Position numbers and translations under genes: made by a program. Source: an uncultured Chthoniobacterales bacterium (GTDB taxonomy: Bacteria; Verrucomicrobiota; Verrucomicrobiia; Chthoniobacterales; UBA10450). Taken from it: a DNA stretch of 32,945 bases. Positions 17,201 to 25,812 of this stretch are shown one piece after another. The DNA lies in NCBI GenBank assembly GCA_902805675.1, contig CADCTA010000069.1, forward strand, positions 1 through 32,945, written 5' to 3'. How positions within the stretch are numbered: position 1 is the first letter of the stretch; each line of letters begins with the position of its first letter. A model generated the notes under the pieces. The model worked only from the letters and a program-made list of their open reading frames with translations, was not told the origin of the DNA and did no database searches.

Positions 17201-17629
17201 GGCATCGAACATCGTGCCGCTCTCGAATGCGCGCTCAGCCAGCACGCGCTGGCAGAAGCCGTGGATGGTGTAGATGGGGGCCTCGTCGAAGCTCACCAAG
17301 GCCGCCTCGAGTCGGCTGGCGGCACCACGATCGTGGCGGTGCACTTCGCGTAGCTGCGACAGCAGCTCGTCGTCCGTCTCTTCGCCTTGAAAGACCGCGA
17401 GCGCCTGACGCAGGCGTTGGCGAATGCGCGCGCGCAGTTCGGCTGTGGCGAGCTCGGTGAATGTCGTCACCAGGATGCGATCGATGGTGAGCTCCGGCCG
17501 CTCGAGGAGCAGACGCAGGACGAGGAATGCGATCGTGAATGTCTTCCCGGTGCCGGCGCTCGCTTCAATAAGCATGGCGCCGTCGGCGATGCTCGTTCCG
17601 AGCAGCTCGAATTTTTCGCGCGTCTTCAT
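14252..17629 (-). CDS. recB: Exodeoxyribonuclease V beta subunit, RecB helicase-nuclease
   Basis: A 1125-residue protein (E. coli RecB is about 1180). Walker A ASAGTGKT is at 23-30, Walker B is IDEFQDTDPTQY near residue 375, and helicase motifs VHKSKGLEFDVVF and FYVALTRAKRR follow. The C-terminal nuclease domain keeps its catalytic residues: GFIDLIV (Asp) and FADWKSNWLG (Asp and Lys) near residues 1013-1036, followed by YIFLRGIDP. It is therefore expected to have both 3'-5' motor and nuclease activity. It overlaps recC and recD by four bases each. Confidence 0.97.
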   Translation of the reverse strand: MKTREKFELLGTSIADGAMLIEASAGTGKTFTIAFLVLRLLLERPELTIDRILVTTFTELATAELRARIRQRLRQALAVFQGEETDDELLSQLREVHRHDRGAASRLEAALVSFDEAPIYTIHGFCQRVLAERAFESGTMFDAELVTNQRELLREIVNDFWRTRFYTGDRLPALLALRGKITPKQLFRDIEELTKNPQLVVRPAKFRAHAGIAADIARSMSALRVDWGREQAGIRELFRDNTWAKGDHEEPGYMKLLLDHLDQCLAHDSGSLEQLECIEKFATSAVHKNTRAASTKPERQVFDRCEEIGVLTAELCAALRAEFYAYAREQLRERKLNRNVVSYEDLLTRLEQALNGPGGDELAESIRGRYRAALIDEFQDTDPTQYSIFSRIYRGSSAPVAFIGDPKQAIYAFRGADVFTYMNAARETPRKFTLTTNWRSESRLVNAVNSIFSRHADPFLLEEIAFEPVEPSPSADETPLVIDGKQEPPFHLWTANGKEDLPETVASEIVRLLGSRTTIGSDTLEPRHIAVLASTNAQAASVQEALRARRVPSVLYSSANIFNTREAQELRNVLAAVVQPGNERLVRAALSSDALGRTGNDLDELSRDELRWETELLRFQQHHEIWRDRGFIQMLHQLAASHGVRQRLLSYPDGERRLTNFLHLAELLHTACAEQRLGMNGLLKWLGQQMQGTSFADREEHELRLESDEKAIRIITVHKSKGLEFDVVFCPFVTWYSREPRAAFHDRENGARLTLDLTDRDAHKAERESEALAENLRQFYVALTRAKRRCTMVWRARDKPDKSACARLIGSGTAPQITSGSDIIVAPVPEPNADAYTAAAEPAPVLEPRRFRSEIDRSWGMASFSKLISGREAAHVLGEGIPVENAPAAEAAAPLQGIHAFPRGMRAGTCLHEIIEQVDFGSLTNADQIVERKLRSYGIEGFDDVVLENVRSLAALPLLDFALANTKETSRIAELEFSYPISEFTTAKLACVLGEKIPLRIDRLQFSPVNGFMNGFIDLIVEHEERFYFADWKSNWLGADLVAYAPADIEAAMQHHFYTLQLCLYTVALHRYLRVRQRDYDYDRHFGGAFYIFLRGIDPARPGHGVHHQRLDRDVVEQLSDAFDR

Positions 17630-20600
17630 TCGTTCTCGTGTCGCGCCCGCAACGGCGGAAGAAAAACTGCCCGCGCAATCTGCTGGAATTTTTCATCGAG
17701 CGGATCGACCACATGGCGGAACGCCATGTGGAAGTAGTCGTCAGTCGACTCGGGCGGCTCGCCGCGATCGGCCTCCCACATTTCCGGCGGAGAAGCCCAC
17801 TTCTTCCATGCCGCTTCCAGCGGTGTGGAGTTGCGCGACGGCTTGAGCTCTTTCTCAACGAAGAGCAGCGAGGTCTTCGGAAAGAGGCGAAGCGGCTCGC
17901 GCAGTCCGCTCCAGTAGAGCTTGAGCAACCCGCGCAGCTGCTCGATCGCTGCGTCCGGTGCAACCGCGTTGAATCGCTCTACGAAGGGTTGGCTGTTTTT
18001 GTCGGCGGTGATGAGGATCGACTCCGTGGGGCGTTCGGAATTCATCATCAGATGCTCGATCCACATCCTGAGCAGATCCTTCGGTTTGCGCGTGGTGAGA
18101 CGATAACGGACGAGGAGGTCCTCGCGCAGGTTATCGAGACGTGCGCTGAGTTCGAAGCCGTCGATTGCTAGCTGCACCTCGTGCGGCGCGGCAGTGCCCG
18201 ATGGAAGATGCTCCTTCACGAGCTCTGCAAAATCGTCCGCCGCATTGCACATGCCGCGCAGCTTCGCTTCGCCAGCGTGGCCGGGCGGCAGGTCGCCGCG
18301 CGCGCGAATGACCGGCAGGATGGGCTCGAATGGTTCGCTGCGCACCGCGCGTGCGAGCAGTTCCTGCTGGAGGCTGTACTTTGCGAGTCCGTTAAGTTCT
18401 ACGGGCTCGCTGTCCTCGAGCAGCTCGTCCTCTTTCGCAGCGCGGATCTGGAGCCGCTCTTTGATAAAAAACTTCGCCGGGTGACCGAAGAAGTTGATGA
18501 GCTGAGTCGCGTCGAGCCGGCGCCATTCCGCTTCGGGCTCAGCGATCGGGTGCGTAATGAATGGCGGCGGGAGGCCGCGGCCGGCGGAGGCGACTTCGCT
18601 CGCCGCGCAGTTCTCGGTGTTGTAGCTGAAGAGCGCGCTCGCTTTGTCGAAGTAGTCGCGGTTGAACGGCTGGAGGCGGTGCTCGGTTACCGCGCAGCCG
18701 GTGTAATCGAGCAGCTCGCTCACGAGAACGCTGGGCGGGATCTTGCTGTTATCGCGGATGGATTGGCCGATGTAGCTGAGGTAGAAAACGTCGCGCGCAG
18801 AGAGGAGCGCCTCGAGGAAAAGATAGCGATCATCGTCGCGCGTGGTGCGGTCGCCACGTCTTGGATTCTGCGCGATGAGGTCGAACGCCGGAGGCGTGTT
18901 GTGGCGCGGATAGGCGGTGTCGTTCATTCCGACCAGGCAGACCACGCGGAACGGCAGGGTGCGCATCGGCTTAAGCGCGCAGAATGTCACGCGACCGGCG
19001 AGAAATCCGGAGCCGCCCTGCGTGCTGGCGAGCGCCTGCTCGAGATGCGCGAGGAGGACGTCGAGCGTGACGACTTCGTCGAATTCGAGATCACGGAGTG
19101 ACTCCACCACGTTCCGGAGTTGGCGCATCTCCGCTTCGCGTTCGTCATCGGCATCGAAGAACCGCGCCGTGATCTGCCGCAGTGTCTCCTGCCACGCATC
19201 CAGCGTGCGCGGCTGCTTGAGATCGGACGCGGTGGCGAAGAGCGCCTCCACGAGCTCGGCGAAGTTGCCGAGCGTCTCTGCGAGGCTGCCTTCCACTTCG
19301 TCGAAGGCGAGAATGCCTTCGAAGAGTTGCTCGCCGTGTGCGGGCGTGGCGTAACCGAGGAGGAGTCGGTCGAGGCCGAAGCGCCAGCTGTTCTCGTTAA
19401 ACTCCGGCAGACTCAGCTCGGCGCGATGAGCGGCGTCGACGCCCCAGCGGATGCCGGTTTTCGCAATCCAGGTGCGGATGACTTCGAAATCCGACTCTGC
19501 GAGGCAGAACTGCCGCTGCAGCGGCAGCGACTCGAGAATGCTCATGACGCTGCTGGCGGTGAAGCGACTGCCGGCGCTCTCGAGGATTTGCAGGAACGTG
19601 TCCACGAGGCCGTTCTCCGCGCGCGCGCCGCGATCTGAGATCGAAAACGGAATGCGCTGCTTCTCCGGCGCGGTGTCGAAGACCGCCTCGATGAAGGGAG
19701 CGTAGGCGGAGATCTCCGGTGCCATGACGACGATGTCGTGCGGTTTCAGGTCAGGCTGCGTCTCGAAGAGAGCGAGGAGCTGGTCGTGCAGAACTTCCAT
19801 CTCGCGCATCTCACTGTGGCACGAGTGGAATTGCAGCGACTGTTCGTTAGACGAAGCGGAGCGCTTCGCCTCCGTCAGCCCGAAGATGTCGCGCTGGATC
19901 TGCCCGAGGATCGTGTCGCCCTTCGGCTCCTCAGAGTGGTCGTGCTCGCGCGCCGGCGTGAGGTCGCTGACAATATCGAGGAACTCGCGACCAACCTTCC
20001 CCATCGAGGCGAGGAAGGGATTGCCGCGCTCGAATTGCAGATGCAGTTGCGCCGAGGGTGGGGCTTTCTTGCGCGCGCGCATTTCTTCGCGCTCCGACCG
20101 GATGTCGCTCCACCACTCCGGTGTCGGCTGCATCACAAAGAGATGCACGTCGGTATGGCGCGCGATCTCCTGCAGGACCTGAACATAGAATTCCGGCAGC
20201 GTGGAGATGCTGAACAACGAGACACGCTCCGGCAGCTTTGCCGCTCGAGCCGCGAGCGCTGCGCTGAATTCCTCCGCCAGGGCAGGTGGATGGAAGCCAG
20301 GAGCAGCGCGACTGATCTCGCGCCAGAGAATGGCCTGCCAGTGATCTTCGCGACCGCGCTCCCACTCGAGGATCAGCTGCGGGCGGAATGCGAGGTATCC
20401 ATCGAAGGAACTGGCGATCTTTCCCGCCAGCTGAAACAGGCGCAGCTCGGCGCGCGTTTGTTCCACGTAGCGGCGAAGCGTCTCGAACTCCGGTCGCGCG
20501 AGCAGCGCCGGGAGCACGGCCATGATGCGCCAGGTGAGAATGTCGGGGGCGTAGAATCTACCAGCCGAGCGGTCGGGTAGCGCTTCGTCGAAGAGCGCAG

Positions 20601-20871
20601 CGACGAACTTTTGCGGAAAGAGGAAGTGGATGTTCGCGCAGACGCCTTGTGTCGTGGCGAGCTGCTGCGTCAGCCACCTTGAAATGCCGAGGCTTTGCAC
20701 CACGACGATCTCGGGCGTGAGCGCCGCATTGAGCGGCGTCGCCAGGATAGTCGCGAGCTGGTCCGCGAGAAGCTCGAGCCGATTACTGGTGTAAAGCTGC
20801 AGGCGCGAGTCGCTGGGCGCGCTCGCTGCGACGCGCGTTTGTCGGAAGGAGGAGCGGACAGCCGGCGTCAC
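17626..20871 (-). CDS. recC: Exodeoxyribonuclease V gamma subunit, RecC
   Basis: A 1081-residue RecC, close to the 1122 of E. coli. The family opening is LQLYTSNRLELLADQL, then IVVVQSLGISRWLTQQLA and ANIHFLFPQKFV, starting at residue 24. CLVGMNDTAYPRHNTPPAFDLI is another recognisable core segment. RecC holds the complex together and contains the Chi-recognition channel. The GTG at 20871 adds about 23 residues before the conserved start; no in-frame ATG or GTG is evident within that extension. The 5' end lies inside a long imperfect palindrome (20856-20911). Confidence 0.95.
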   Translation of the reverse strand: MTPAVRSSFRQTRVAASAPSDSRLQLYTSNRLELLADQLATILATPLNAALTPEIVVVQSLGISRWLTQQLATTQGVCANIHFLFPQKFVAALFDEALPDRSAGRFYAPDILTWRIMAVLPALLARPEFETLRRYVEQTRAELRLFQLAGKIASSFDGYLAFRPQLILEWERGREDHWQAILWREISRAAPGFHPPALAEEFSAALAARAAKLPERVSLFSISTLPEFYVQVLQEIARHTDVHLFVMQPTPEWWSDIRSEREEMRARKKAPPSAQLHLQFERGNPFLASMGKVGREFLDIVSDLTPAREHDHSEEPKGDTILGQIQRDIFGLTEAKRSASSNEQSLQFHSCHSEMREMEVLHDQLLALFETQPDLKPHDIVVMAPEISAYAPFIEAVFDTAPEKQRIPFSISDRGARAENGLVDTFLQILESAGSRFTASSVMSILESLPLQRQFCLAESDFEVIRTWIAKTGIRWGVDAAHRAELSLPEFNENSWRFGLDRLLLGYATPAHGEQLFEGILAFDEVEGSLAETLGNFAELVEALFATASDLKQPRTLDAWQETLRQITARFFDADDEREAEMRQLRNVVESLRDLEFDEVVTLDVLLAHLEQALASTQGGSGFLAGRVTFCALKPMRTLPFRVVCLVGMNDTAYPRHNTPPAFDLIAQNPRRGDRTTRDDDRYLFLEALLSARDVFYLSYIGQSIRDNSKIPPSVLVSELLDYTGCAVTEHRLQPFNRDYFDKASALFSYNTENCAASEVASAGRGLPPPFITHPIAEPEAEWRRLDATQLINFFGHPAKFFIKERLQIRAAKEDELLEDSEPVELNGLAKYSLQQELLARAVRSEPFEPILPVIRARGDLPPGHAGEAKLRGMCNAADDFAELVKEHLPSGTAAPHEVQLAIDGFELSARLDNLREDLLVRYRLTTRKPKDLLRMWIEHLMMNSERPTESILITADKNSQPFVERFNAVAPDAAIEQLRGLLKLYWSGLREPLRLFPKTSLLFVEKELKPSRNSTPLEAAWKKWASPPEMWEADRGEPPESTDDYFHMAFRHVVDPLDEKFQQIARAVFLPPLRARHENE

Positions 20872-20911
20872 CCGTTCATCTTAGCAGAACGGGCGGACAT
20901 CGGCTGTCCTA
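20856..20911. repeat. Long imperfect palindrome spanning the recC start
   Basis: The left arm runs from GGACAGCCGGCG to CCCGTTC (20856-20877). The right arm runs GAACGGGCGG to CGGCTGTCC (20889-20911). They pair over about 20 bases with a few mismatches, around a loop of about 11 bases. The recC start codon lies within the left arm. It may be a dispersed repeat rather than a dedicated regulator. Confidence 0.7.
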
Positions 20912-20929
20912 CTCTGGCGAAAAATCCGC

Positions 20930-21205
20930 CTAGAAGCGGTTCTCGGTCCGGTCGGAGCCGAGCTGCTTCACGAGCTTGTTGTAAACGCCGAGGAGCAGGA
21001 ACGTCGGCGCCCACTGGCCGACGAAGAGCGCGTCTTTGTCACGGCCGGTGATCTTCAGCGTGAGGGAGGTGGCGATGGAGCCGAGCGCCAGCCACAAGAA
21101 CGTGTCGGAGGGCAACTTGGCGGTTTGTTCTTCGATCGACTTGGCGAGAAAGCCTTCGCTGTGGTCTTCACGGACGGTGACGGGTGCTGGTGCGGTTTTG
21201 ATCAT
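20930..21205 (-). CDS. Small conserved membrane protein of unknown function
   Basis: A 91-residue protein with a polar N-terminus (VREDHSEGFLAKSIEEQTAKLPSD). Two hydrophobic stretches, FLWLALGSIATSLTL (about 36-50) and FVGQWAPTFLLLGVYNKLV (about 61-79), are joined by a short charged loop (KITGRDKDA). The pattern KLPSDTFLW..FVGQWAPTFLLLGVYNKLVK resembles small hypothetical proteins I associate with Verrucomicrobia and Acidobacteria. It is probably an inner-membrane hairpin with a soluble N-terminus. It lies upstream of recC on the same strand, separated by the palindrome. Function unknown. Confidence 0.75.
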   Translation of the reverse strand: MIKTAPAPVTVREDHSEGFLAKSIEEQTAKLPSDTFLWLALGSIATSLTLKITGRDKDALFVGQWAPTFLLLGVYNKLVKQLGSDRTENRF

Positions 21206-21227
21206 ATGCGAACGCTACGCACCCGAG

Positions 21228-21247
21228 CCAGCAGAGGTTGCTGCTGG
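21228..21247 (-). terminator. Hairpin between the BNR protein gene and the small membrane protein gene
   Basis: Perfect 7-base stem CCAGCAG/CTGCTGG with a 6-base loop, 35 bases downstream of the minus-strand gene ending at 21283. There is no T-run after it, so termination is only suggested. Confidence 0.3.
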
Positions 21248-21282
21248 AGTGTACGTCGGCTCGCGTGCCCGCGCGGCCGCTT

Positions 21283-24200
21283 CTACTTCACGTTGTAGAC
21301 TTCCACCAGGCCGACACCGCTCGTCCGATCCTTCCCGCGGACGATCGCGGTGTAGAGCGCCGGCGTGACGTCGAGCAAGACGGCCGATTCCGCTTCGTCG
21401 GAAGGCGCGATTCCGGTGTTCTCGATCTCGGCTCGGCGGTCGGACTCTTTCCAGTTGTCGTTAAAGGCGATAGCGGAGCCGTTCCGGTCGAAGATCTCGA
21501 GTTCCGGATCATCGAGGGCTTGTGGCAGGCGCGACTTCAGCGATGGGCCGATCGCACGGACGAGCACGCGTGTGCCGGCGTTTTCGCTACCGACAATGAA
21601 ACCGCCGAACAGCGCGTTGTCGTCGGCGCGCACGAAGCCGCGGGAGCTGATGTTCGCGAGCTCGGCACCGGCGGTGGCGTTGCGGTCGTAGAGCTCGAGC
21701 AGGCCAATGCCGCTGGTGTCGGCCCGGCCGCGCATGATTGCGGTGTAGGTGTCAGGCTCGAGGGTGCCTGCGATGACTGCTTCGCGATCGTCCTCGGGAG
21801 CGAGGCCGCTGCTCTCGATGTCTTCGCGCGCTTCGGAGTCTTTCCAGTTGTCGTTAAATGCGATCGGGGAGCCGTTGCGGTCGAACAGCTCGAGGGTGGG
21901 ATCTTCCAGCCGGCCCGCGACAGCATTGCCATCAGCTCGCAGGGAGGGACCAATGGCTCGAAGGAGGACCCGTTTCGCGTCACGGCCGGTAACGATGAAG
22001 CCGGCGATCAGGACGTTGTCGCCTGCCTCTACACGGAGGCGCGAAGAGATGTTCAGCAGCTTTGCCGCACTTGGAGTTGGCGAAGCGCTTGGGGATGGGG
22101 AGGCGCTCGGAGATGGAGTCGGCGTGGCAGAAGGCGACGGCGACACAGATGGTGATGGCGAAGGCGAAGGCGACGCCGACGGCGACGGCGAAACGCTGGG
22201 TGACGGCGACGGTGAGGGGTCAGGATCCGCCGCGGGTATCGTCATTTCCCAGATGCCGCGGCCGTGCGTCGCGATGCGCAGCACTCGATCGGTGCTGACG
22301 GAGCCAGCCTGCTCCTGGAACGCGAGGTCGAAGATCGCGATGCGCGGCAGTCCGGTATTAAAGGGCGTCCATGTGGCGCCCGCGTCGATCGAGCGGTAAA
22401 CGCCGATGTCCGTGCCGGCGTACATGTTGGCAGGATTCAGGCGGTCGATCGTGATGGAGTTCACCGGAACATCGGGGATGCCGAAGCCGGACGGCGTCCA
22501 CTCGACTGCCGCTGCCGTGGCGGCATCGGTGGTGTCGAGGTTCGTCGTCTTCATGATGTGATGGCCGTCCTGCACGTTGTAACCGCCGAACGTGATGAAT
22601 GCCGTCTTCTGATCCGTGGGGCTGAACACCGCGCGGCTGACGGCGCGGCGAATGGTTCCGGGATTCGGCGTCGGCAAGGCCGCAGTGGTGACGTTCGCCA
22701 GTTCGGAGGCGCCGGTGGAAGTCGCGAAGACCTTCCCGTTGCGCAGGCCGACGAGTCGCACGTTGTCATTCTGCGGCGAAATCGCAATCGTGGTCAGCAC
22801 CTGATTCACCGGAGTAGCCGGTGGCACCGCATCCGTGGCGAGCGGGCGCTGGCTTACCGCAGTGAGGGTGAGGCCGTCCGCGGAGCGGTACAGCCGGTCG
22901 GTTCCGTAGTAGAACGTGTTCTGATTGTTCGGCGAATCGACGGTGTCCGGACCGAGAGCGATCGGCGGGTAGAACAACACGCTGTCGTTGCAATCAATGC
23001 CATTCGTTCCGCAGTTACGACGCGTGAAGCTCGAGCCGGAATTGGTGGAGCGCCCGAACGCGATGCTGCCGGTGGCAGCTTGCGTCGTCTGATACGCGAT
23101 CGCGTTGTTCACCCCGGTGGTACTCCGGTCAAACAAGGTGTAACCGCCGTCACCGGAGTTCGTGCGCGTCCAGGTGCCATCGGTGTTGCGTTTGATCGTG
23201 CCGTTGTCCTGGGTGCCGCCGAGCATGATCTGGCGGTCTGCAGGATGGGTGGCGATGCTCTGAAATTGCGTGGCCCTGAACGTCGCGTTGTTCTGCGGAT
23301 TCCAGGTGTTGCCTCCGTCGTCCGAGCGGTAGATGCCGCCATCGGTGCCCATGTAAGCGACGCTCGGATTTGAGGGAGCGAAGACGACCACCTGGTTATC
23401 GGCGTGGACGCCGGTGGAAGGCGCCGGGTTGAAAGTGAGGCCGCCGTCATCCGATCGGGCGATCAGCTTGGTGCAGGCACCGGTCACATTTCCGCCTAAC
23501 AGCACGACGAGCGGGTTGGTCGGATCGACCGCGAGCGCAATGTCATAGAAGCACTGGCCGGCGCAGAAGCCGCTCGCGGCGGCGAGTGGTAGCGAGAAGG
23601 TCGCGCCGCCATCGGTCGACATGCGTAACGTTCCGCCCGTGCCGCAGGCCGCAGCGCCCGCGGCTGGCGCGGCCGATTCACCGGAGGCTACGTAAACGGT
23701 GACCACCGCAGGACCGGCGGCGGGCACGGCTTTGTTGATCGCCAGCTCTGCGCGGCCTTCGTTGGCGACCACGTTGGTGGCGTTGCCGAGCGGGAGTGTT
23801 CGCGTGAATGTCGGCGCCGCGTCGAGCGCGTTGCTCGTTACCCACACGCCTCCATCGGGCGGAGTGGAGCTGCTTGTTCCGAGAACGGTGCAGATGAGGC
23901 GATTTGGGGCCCCAGGCTCGATCACCATGTCGATGATGCTGCGGTTGCCCGAGCTGTCGGGCGCAATGCTGCCTGCGGTGGTGACGGTTAGCTTATCGAA
24001 CGCGACGGCGTCCTGCGCCGCGGTGGCATTGGTCGACCGGTAGAGGCCAAGCAGCGCGACCGGCGGGACAGTGGTATTGAGCGAGCCGCCGCCTGGATTG
24101 CCGCTCGAGCCGCTCGCGGTGGAGACAAAGATCGTGCCGGGCTGGGTGGGATGCACGACGACCTTGCTGATCGAAACGCCGGAAAACGCCGTGGTGCCGA

Positions 24201-24942
24201 GGATCGCGGTCGTGACCGGAGGATTGATCGGGCCCGTCAGCACGGGCGAGACGCCGAGCGCATCATTGATTCGGTACACGCCGACACCGAAAAAGCTGTC
24301 GGCCGAAAGGTTCGCTTCGCCGGTGCCGACATAGAGAATCGTCGGATCCGACGGTGCGAAGGCAACGGCGCCGATGGCGAGCGATTGCGCGGTGTCCATC
24401 ACGGGAGTCCATGTGGTTCCCCCATCGACGGTGCGGTAGAGGCCGCCTTGGGCCGTACCTACGAAAGCGATGTCCGGATTTGCGGGGTGAACTGCGATCG
24501 CCGTGGTGCGCCCGCTAACAGGTGTCACCAGCACTTCGGTCTGTCCGTTCGGGATCGGCGCAGGACCGAGCTCGATCCAGGGCGAAGAGTTTACGGCGAG
24601 TTCAAACGCTGCCGGCGAATTCGGGCCCGCGTCGGCTGCACCCCGCGTCAGGTTCGTCAGCAGATCTGCCTGATCCGCTACCATCTGATCGATGGCTCGA
24701 CCGCGCGCATGCGGGTCGAACGTCTCACCCGCTTCGAAGCCGCGGAGCGACAGGAAGTAATCAGCGCGGCGCCGCAGGTACTCTGTCTTGTCGATCAAGC
24801 CGGAGACGAGATCCTCATCAGCTAAATCCGGATCAATGATCCCCTCCGGATTTCCACCGGTGCCGGTAAGCTTGAGGGCCAGGATGACGAACAGCGCAAA
24901 GGCGCAGCTGAAGAGAACGACGGCAATTTTTCTGCGGGGCAT
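21283..24942 (-). CDS. Large exported Asp-box (BNR) beta-propeller protein with a paired C-terminal domain
   Basis: A 1219-residue protein. Residues 7-24 form a hydrophobic signal peptide or anchor. From about residue 120 to 900 it has beta-propeller repeats of the sialidase/VPS10 type with Asp-boxes: RTVDGGTTW (170-178), RSDDGGLTF, RSDDGGNTW and RSIDAGATW. Recurrent phrases such as AVHPANPDIAFVGTAQGGLYR and FAPSDPTILYVGTG fit this fold. No sialidase catalytic residues could be assigned, so a binding or structural role is as likely as hydrolysis. A 56-residue Pro-Ser linker (about 906-961) leads to two tandem copies of a ~125-residue domain (962-1094 and 1095-1219). An AGGA precedes the ATG by seven bases. 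Confidence 0.9.
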   Translation of the reverse strand: MPRRKIAVVLFSCAFALFVILALKLTGTGGNPEGIIDPDLADEDLVSGLIDKTEYLRRRADYFLSLRGFEAGETFDPHARGRAIDQMVADQADLLTNLTRGAADAGPNSPAAFELAVNSSPWIELGPAPIPNGQTEVLVTPVSGRTTAIAVHPANPDIAFVGTAQGGLYRTVDGGTTWTPVMDTAQSLAIGAVAFAPSDPTILYVGTGEANLSADSFFGVGVYRINDALGVSPVLTGPINPPVTTAILGTTAFSGVSISKVVVHPTQPGTIFVSTASGSSGNPGGGSLNTTVPPVALLGLYRSTNATAAQDAVAFDKLTVTTAGSIAPDSSGNRSIIDMVIEPGAPNRLICTVLGTSSSTPPDGGVWVTSNALDAAPTFTRTLPLGNATNVVANEGRAELAINKAVPAAGPAVVTVYVASGESAAPAAGAAACGTGGTLRMSTDGGATFSLPLAAASGFCAGQCFYDIALAVDPTNPLVVLLGGNVTGACTKLIARSDDGGLTFNPAPSTGVHADNQVVVFAPSNPSVAYMGTDGGIYRSDDGGNTWNPQNNATFRATQFQSIATHPADRQIMLGGTQDNGTIKRNTDGTWTRTNSGDGGYTLFDRSTTGVNNAIAYQTTQAATGSIAFGRSTNSGSSFTRRNCGTNGIDCNDSVLFYPPIALGPDTVDSPNNQNTFYYGTDRLYRSADGLTLTAVSQRPLATDAVPPATPVNQVLTTIAISPQNDNVRLVGLRNGKVFATSTGASELANVTTAALPTPNPGTIRRAVSRAVFSPTDQKTAFITFGGYNVQDGHHIMKTTNLDTTDAATAAAVEWTPSGFGIPDVPVNSITIDRLNPANMYAGTDIGVYRSIDAGATWTPFNTGLPRIAIFDLAFQEQAGSVSTDRVLRIATHGRGIWEMTIPAADPDPSPSPSPSVSPSPSASPSPSPSPSVSPSPSATPTPSPSASPSPSASPTPSAAKLLNISSRLRVEAGDNVLIAGFIVTGRDAKRVLLRAIGPSLRADGNAVAGRLEDPTLELFDRNGSPIAFNDNWKDSEAREDIESSGLAPEDDREAVIAGTLEPDTYTAIMRGRADTSGIGLLELYDRNATAGAELANISSRGFVRADDNALFGGFIVGSENAGTRVLVRAIGPSLKSRLPQALDDPELEIFDRNGSAIAFNDNWKESDRRAEIENTGIAPSDEAESAVLLDVTPALYTAIVRGKDRTSGVGLVEVYNVK
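21286..22059 (-). repeat. Tandem pair of IGPSL C-terminal domains (gene 21283-24942)
   Basis: Copy 1 is 21661-22059 (133 residues including the joint) and copy 2 is 21286-21660 (125 residues). Both share, in order, LxNISSR, D-N, GGFIV or AGFIV, RAIGPSL, DPxLExFDRNG, FNDNWK, IAPxD or LAPED, YTAIxRG, and GxGLxExY at the end. Confidence 0.9.
22060..22227 (-). repeat. Pro-Ser linker encoded by short tandem repeats
   Basis: About 56 codons of alternating Pro and Ser with occasional Val, Ala or Thr. The plus strand shows runs of GGCGAC/GGCGAA/GGTGAT hexamers. The repetition makes length variation by slippage likely. The protein segment would be an extended, protease-exposed spacer between the propeller and the C-terminal domains. 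Confidence 0.85.
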
Positions 24943-25341
24943 ATGAGGGTCCTGGCTGGTTTGGGTTTAGGGGAAACAAGTGAACGCTCGGCAGGCGGAG
25001 AACTCCGCCGCCGATTCTGGAGCTTCCAGCACGCCGCTCTTCGCGCGGGGTGCAGAAGTCATGAAAAGCACTCGAGAGTTGTGGCCCAGCCGAGCGCGCG
25101 GGGAAGCCACACCTATTCTACGTCAGGCGCGCAGCAGCTGGGCGCATCGGCGGACGTTTTTAACGGCGGATAAACGTCGCCCACGCAGCTGCAAACGAAC
25201 GTCCAGATCACGAGCTGCTGGCGCGCGATGCTTTGTTGTCCCGAGTCGGGCGCGAGAACGGAGCTATGGAACCGCGCGACGACAGCGCATCGCCTCCAGG
25301 TACGATGATCCGGAAAACGCCGTTGGCAGACGCTCTACACC
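24943..25341. other. Non-coding spacer (about 400 bases)
   Basis: No convincing gene. It contains the leader of the BNR gene, a compact palindrome GGCGGAG-AA-CTCCGCC (24994-25009), and an imperfect hairpin GGCGGACGTTT/AAACGTCGCC (25149-25181) downstream of the VKOR gene. A TAGAAT on the minus strand near 25116-25121 could be a -10 element, but no matching -35 was found. Confidence 0.5.
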
Positions 25342-25812
25342 CTACTTCCGCGGTGGCGTGATGATGATGATGCCCGCGAGCGCGAAGGTGATGGCGGCGG
25401 AGAGCAGGCAGTAATCGCAGTAAGCCTTGATCACGAACGCCTGCAAATAGAGGAGCCACAGAGTGCCGACGAACATGACGCCGATCATGATCGTAAGAAC
25501 CCGTCGCGCCTTTTCCATTCCGAAGGCGGCCAGGGTCGCTGCGGCAAAGACGGTGAAATATCCGATCGCTCCCACGAGCGCCAACGGCACGCCGCCGACC
25601 GTGGCGTACTTGCTCGTCAGTACTTCGGAGCAGCGCGTCGAAGCGAGGCAGGTGACCGTTTCGCCCGAGAGATGCGACGCGGTGAGGTATGTGGCGTCGG
25701 CAAGGCCCGCGACAGCCAGCACGGCGCAGATCGAATACAGGATGACGCGCGTGCGGTCGCCGGTCGCGCTCGCGGCGGCGGTGGCGCCTTGCTTGCGGTT
25801 ACGCCGACTCAT
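25342..25812 (-). CDS. Vitamin K epoxide reductase (VKOR)-family disulfide generator
   Basis: A 156-residue, four- to five-helix membrane protein. The active-site CXXC is YCDYC (C132, C135), and the periplasmic loop pair is C55 and C61 in CLASTRC. The family serine/glycine region is SKYATVGGVPLALVGAIGY. Bacterial VKORs re-oxidise DsbA-type thiol oxidases and pass electrons to quinone, replacing DsbB. The ATG overlaps the stop of the upstream DsbA-like gene by four bases, so the pair forms one oxidative-folding unit. Confidence 0.93.
   Translation of the reverse strand: MSRRNRKQGATAAASATGDRTRVILYSICAVLAVAGLADATYLTASHLSGETVTCLASTRCSEVLTSKYATVGGVPLALVGAIGYFTVFAAATLAAFGMEKARRVLTIMIGVMFVGTLWLLYLQAFVIKAYCDYCLLSAAITFALAGIIIITPPRK

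Noticed and set aside
15341..17353. A 670-codon open frame on the plus strand
   Set aside because: It is antisense to recB across its whole length. RecB has unmistakable helicase and nuclease motifs, and the antisense product is an Arg/Ala/Glu-rich translation typical of GC-rich shadow frames.
21283..24942. Assignment as an active sialidase
   Set aside because: Asp-boxes are structural and occur in many propellers. The arginine triad and catalytic Tyr/Glu of sialidases could not be assigned by eye.
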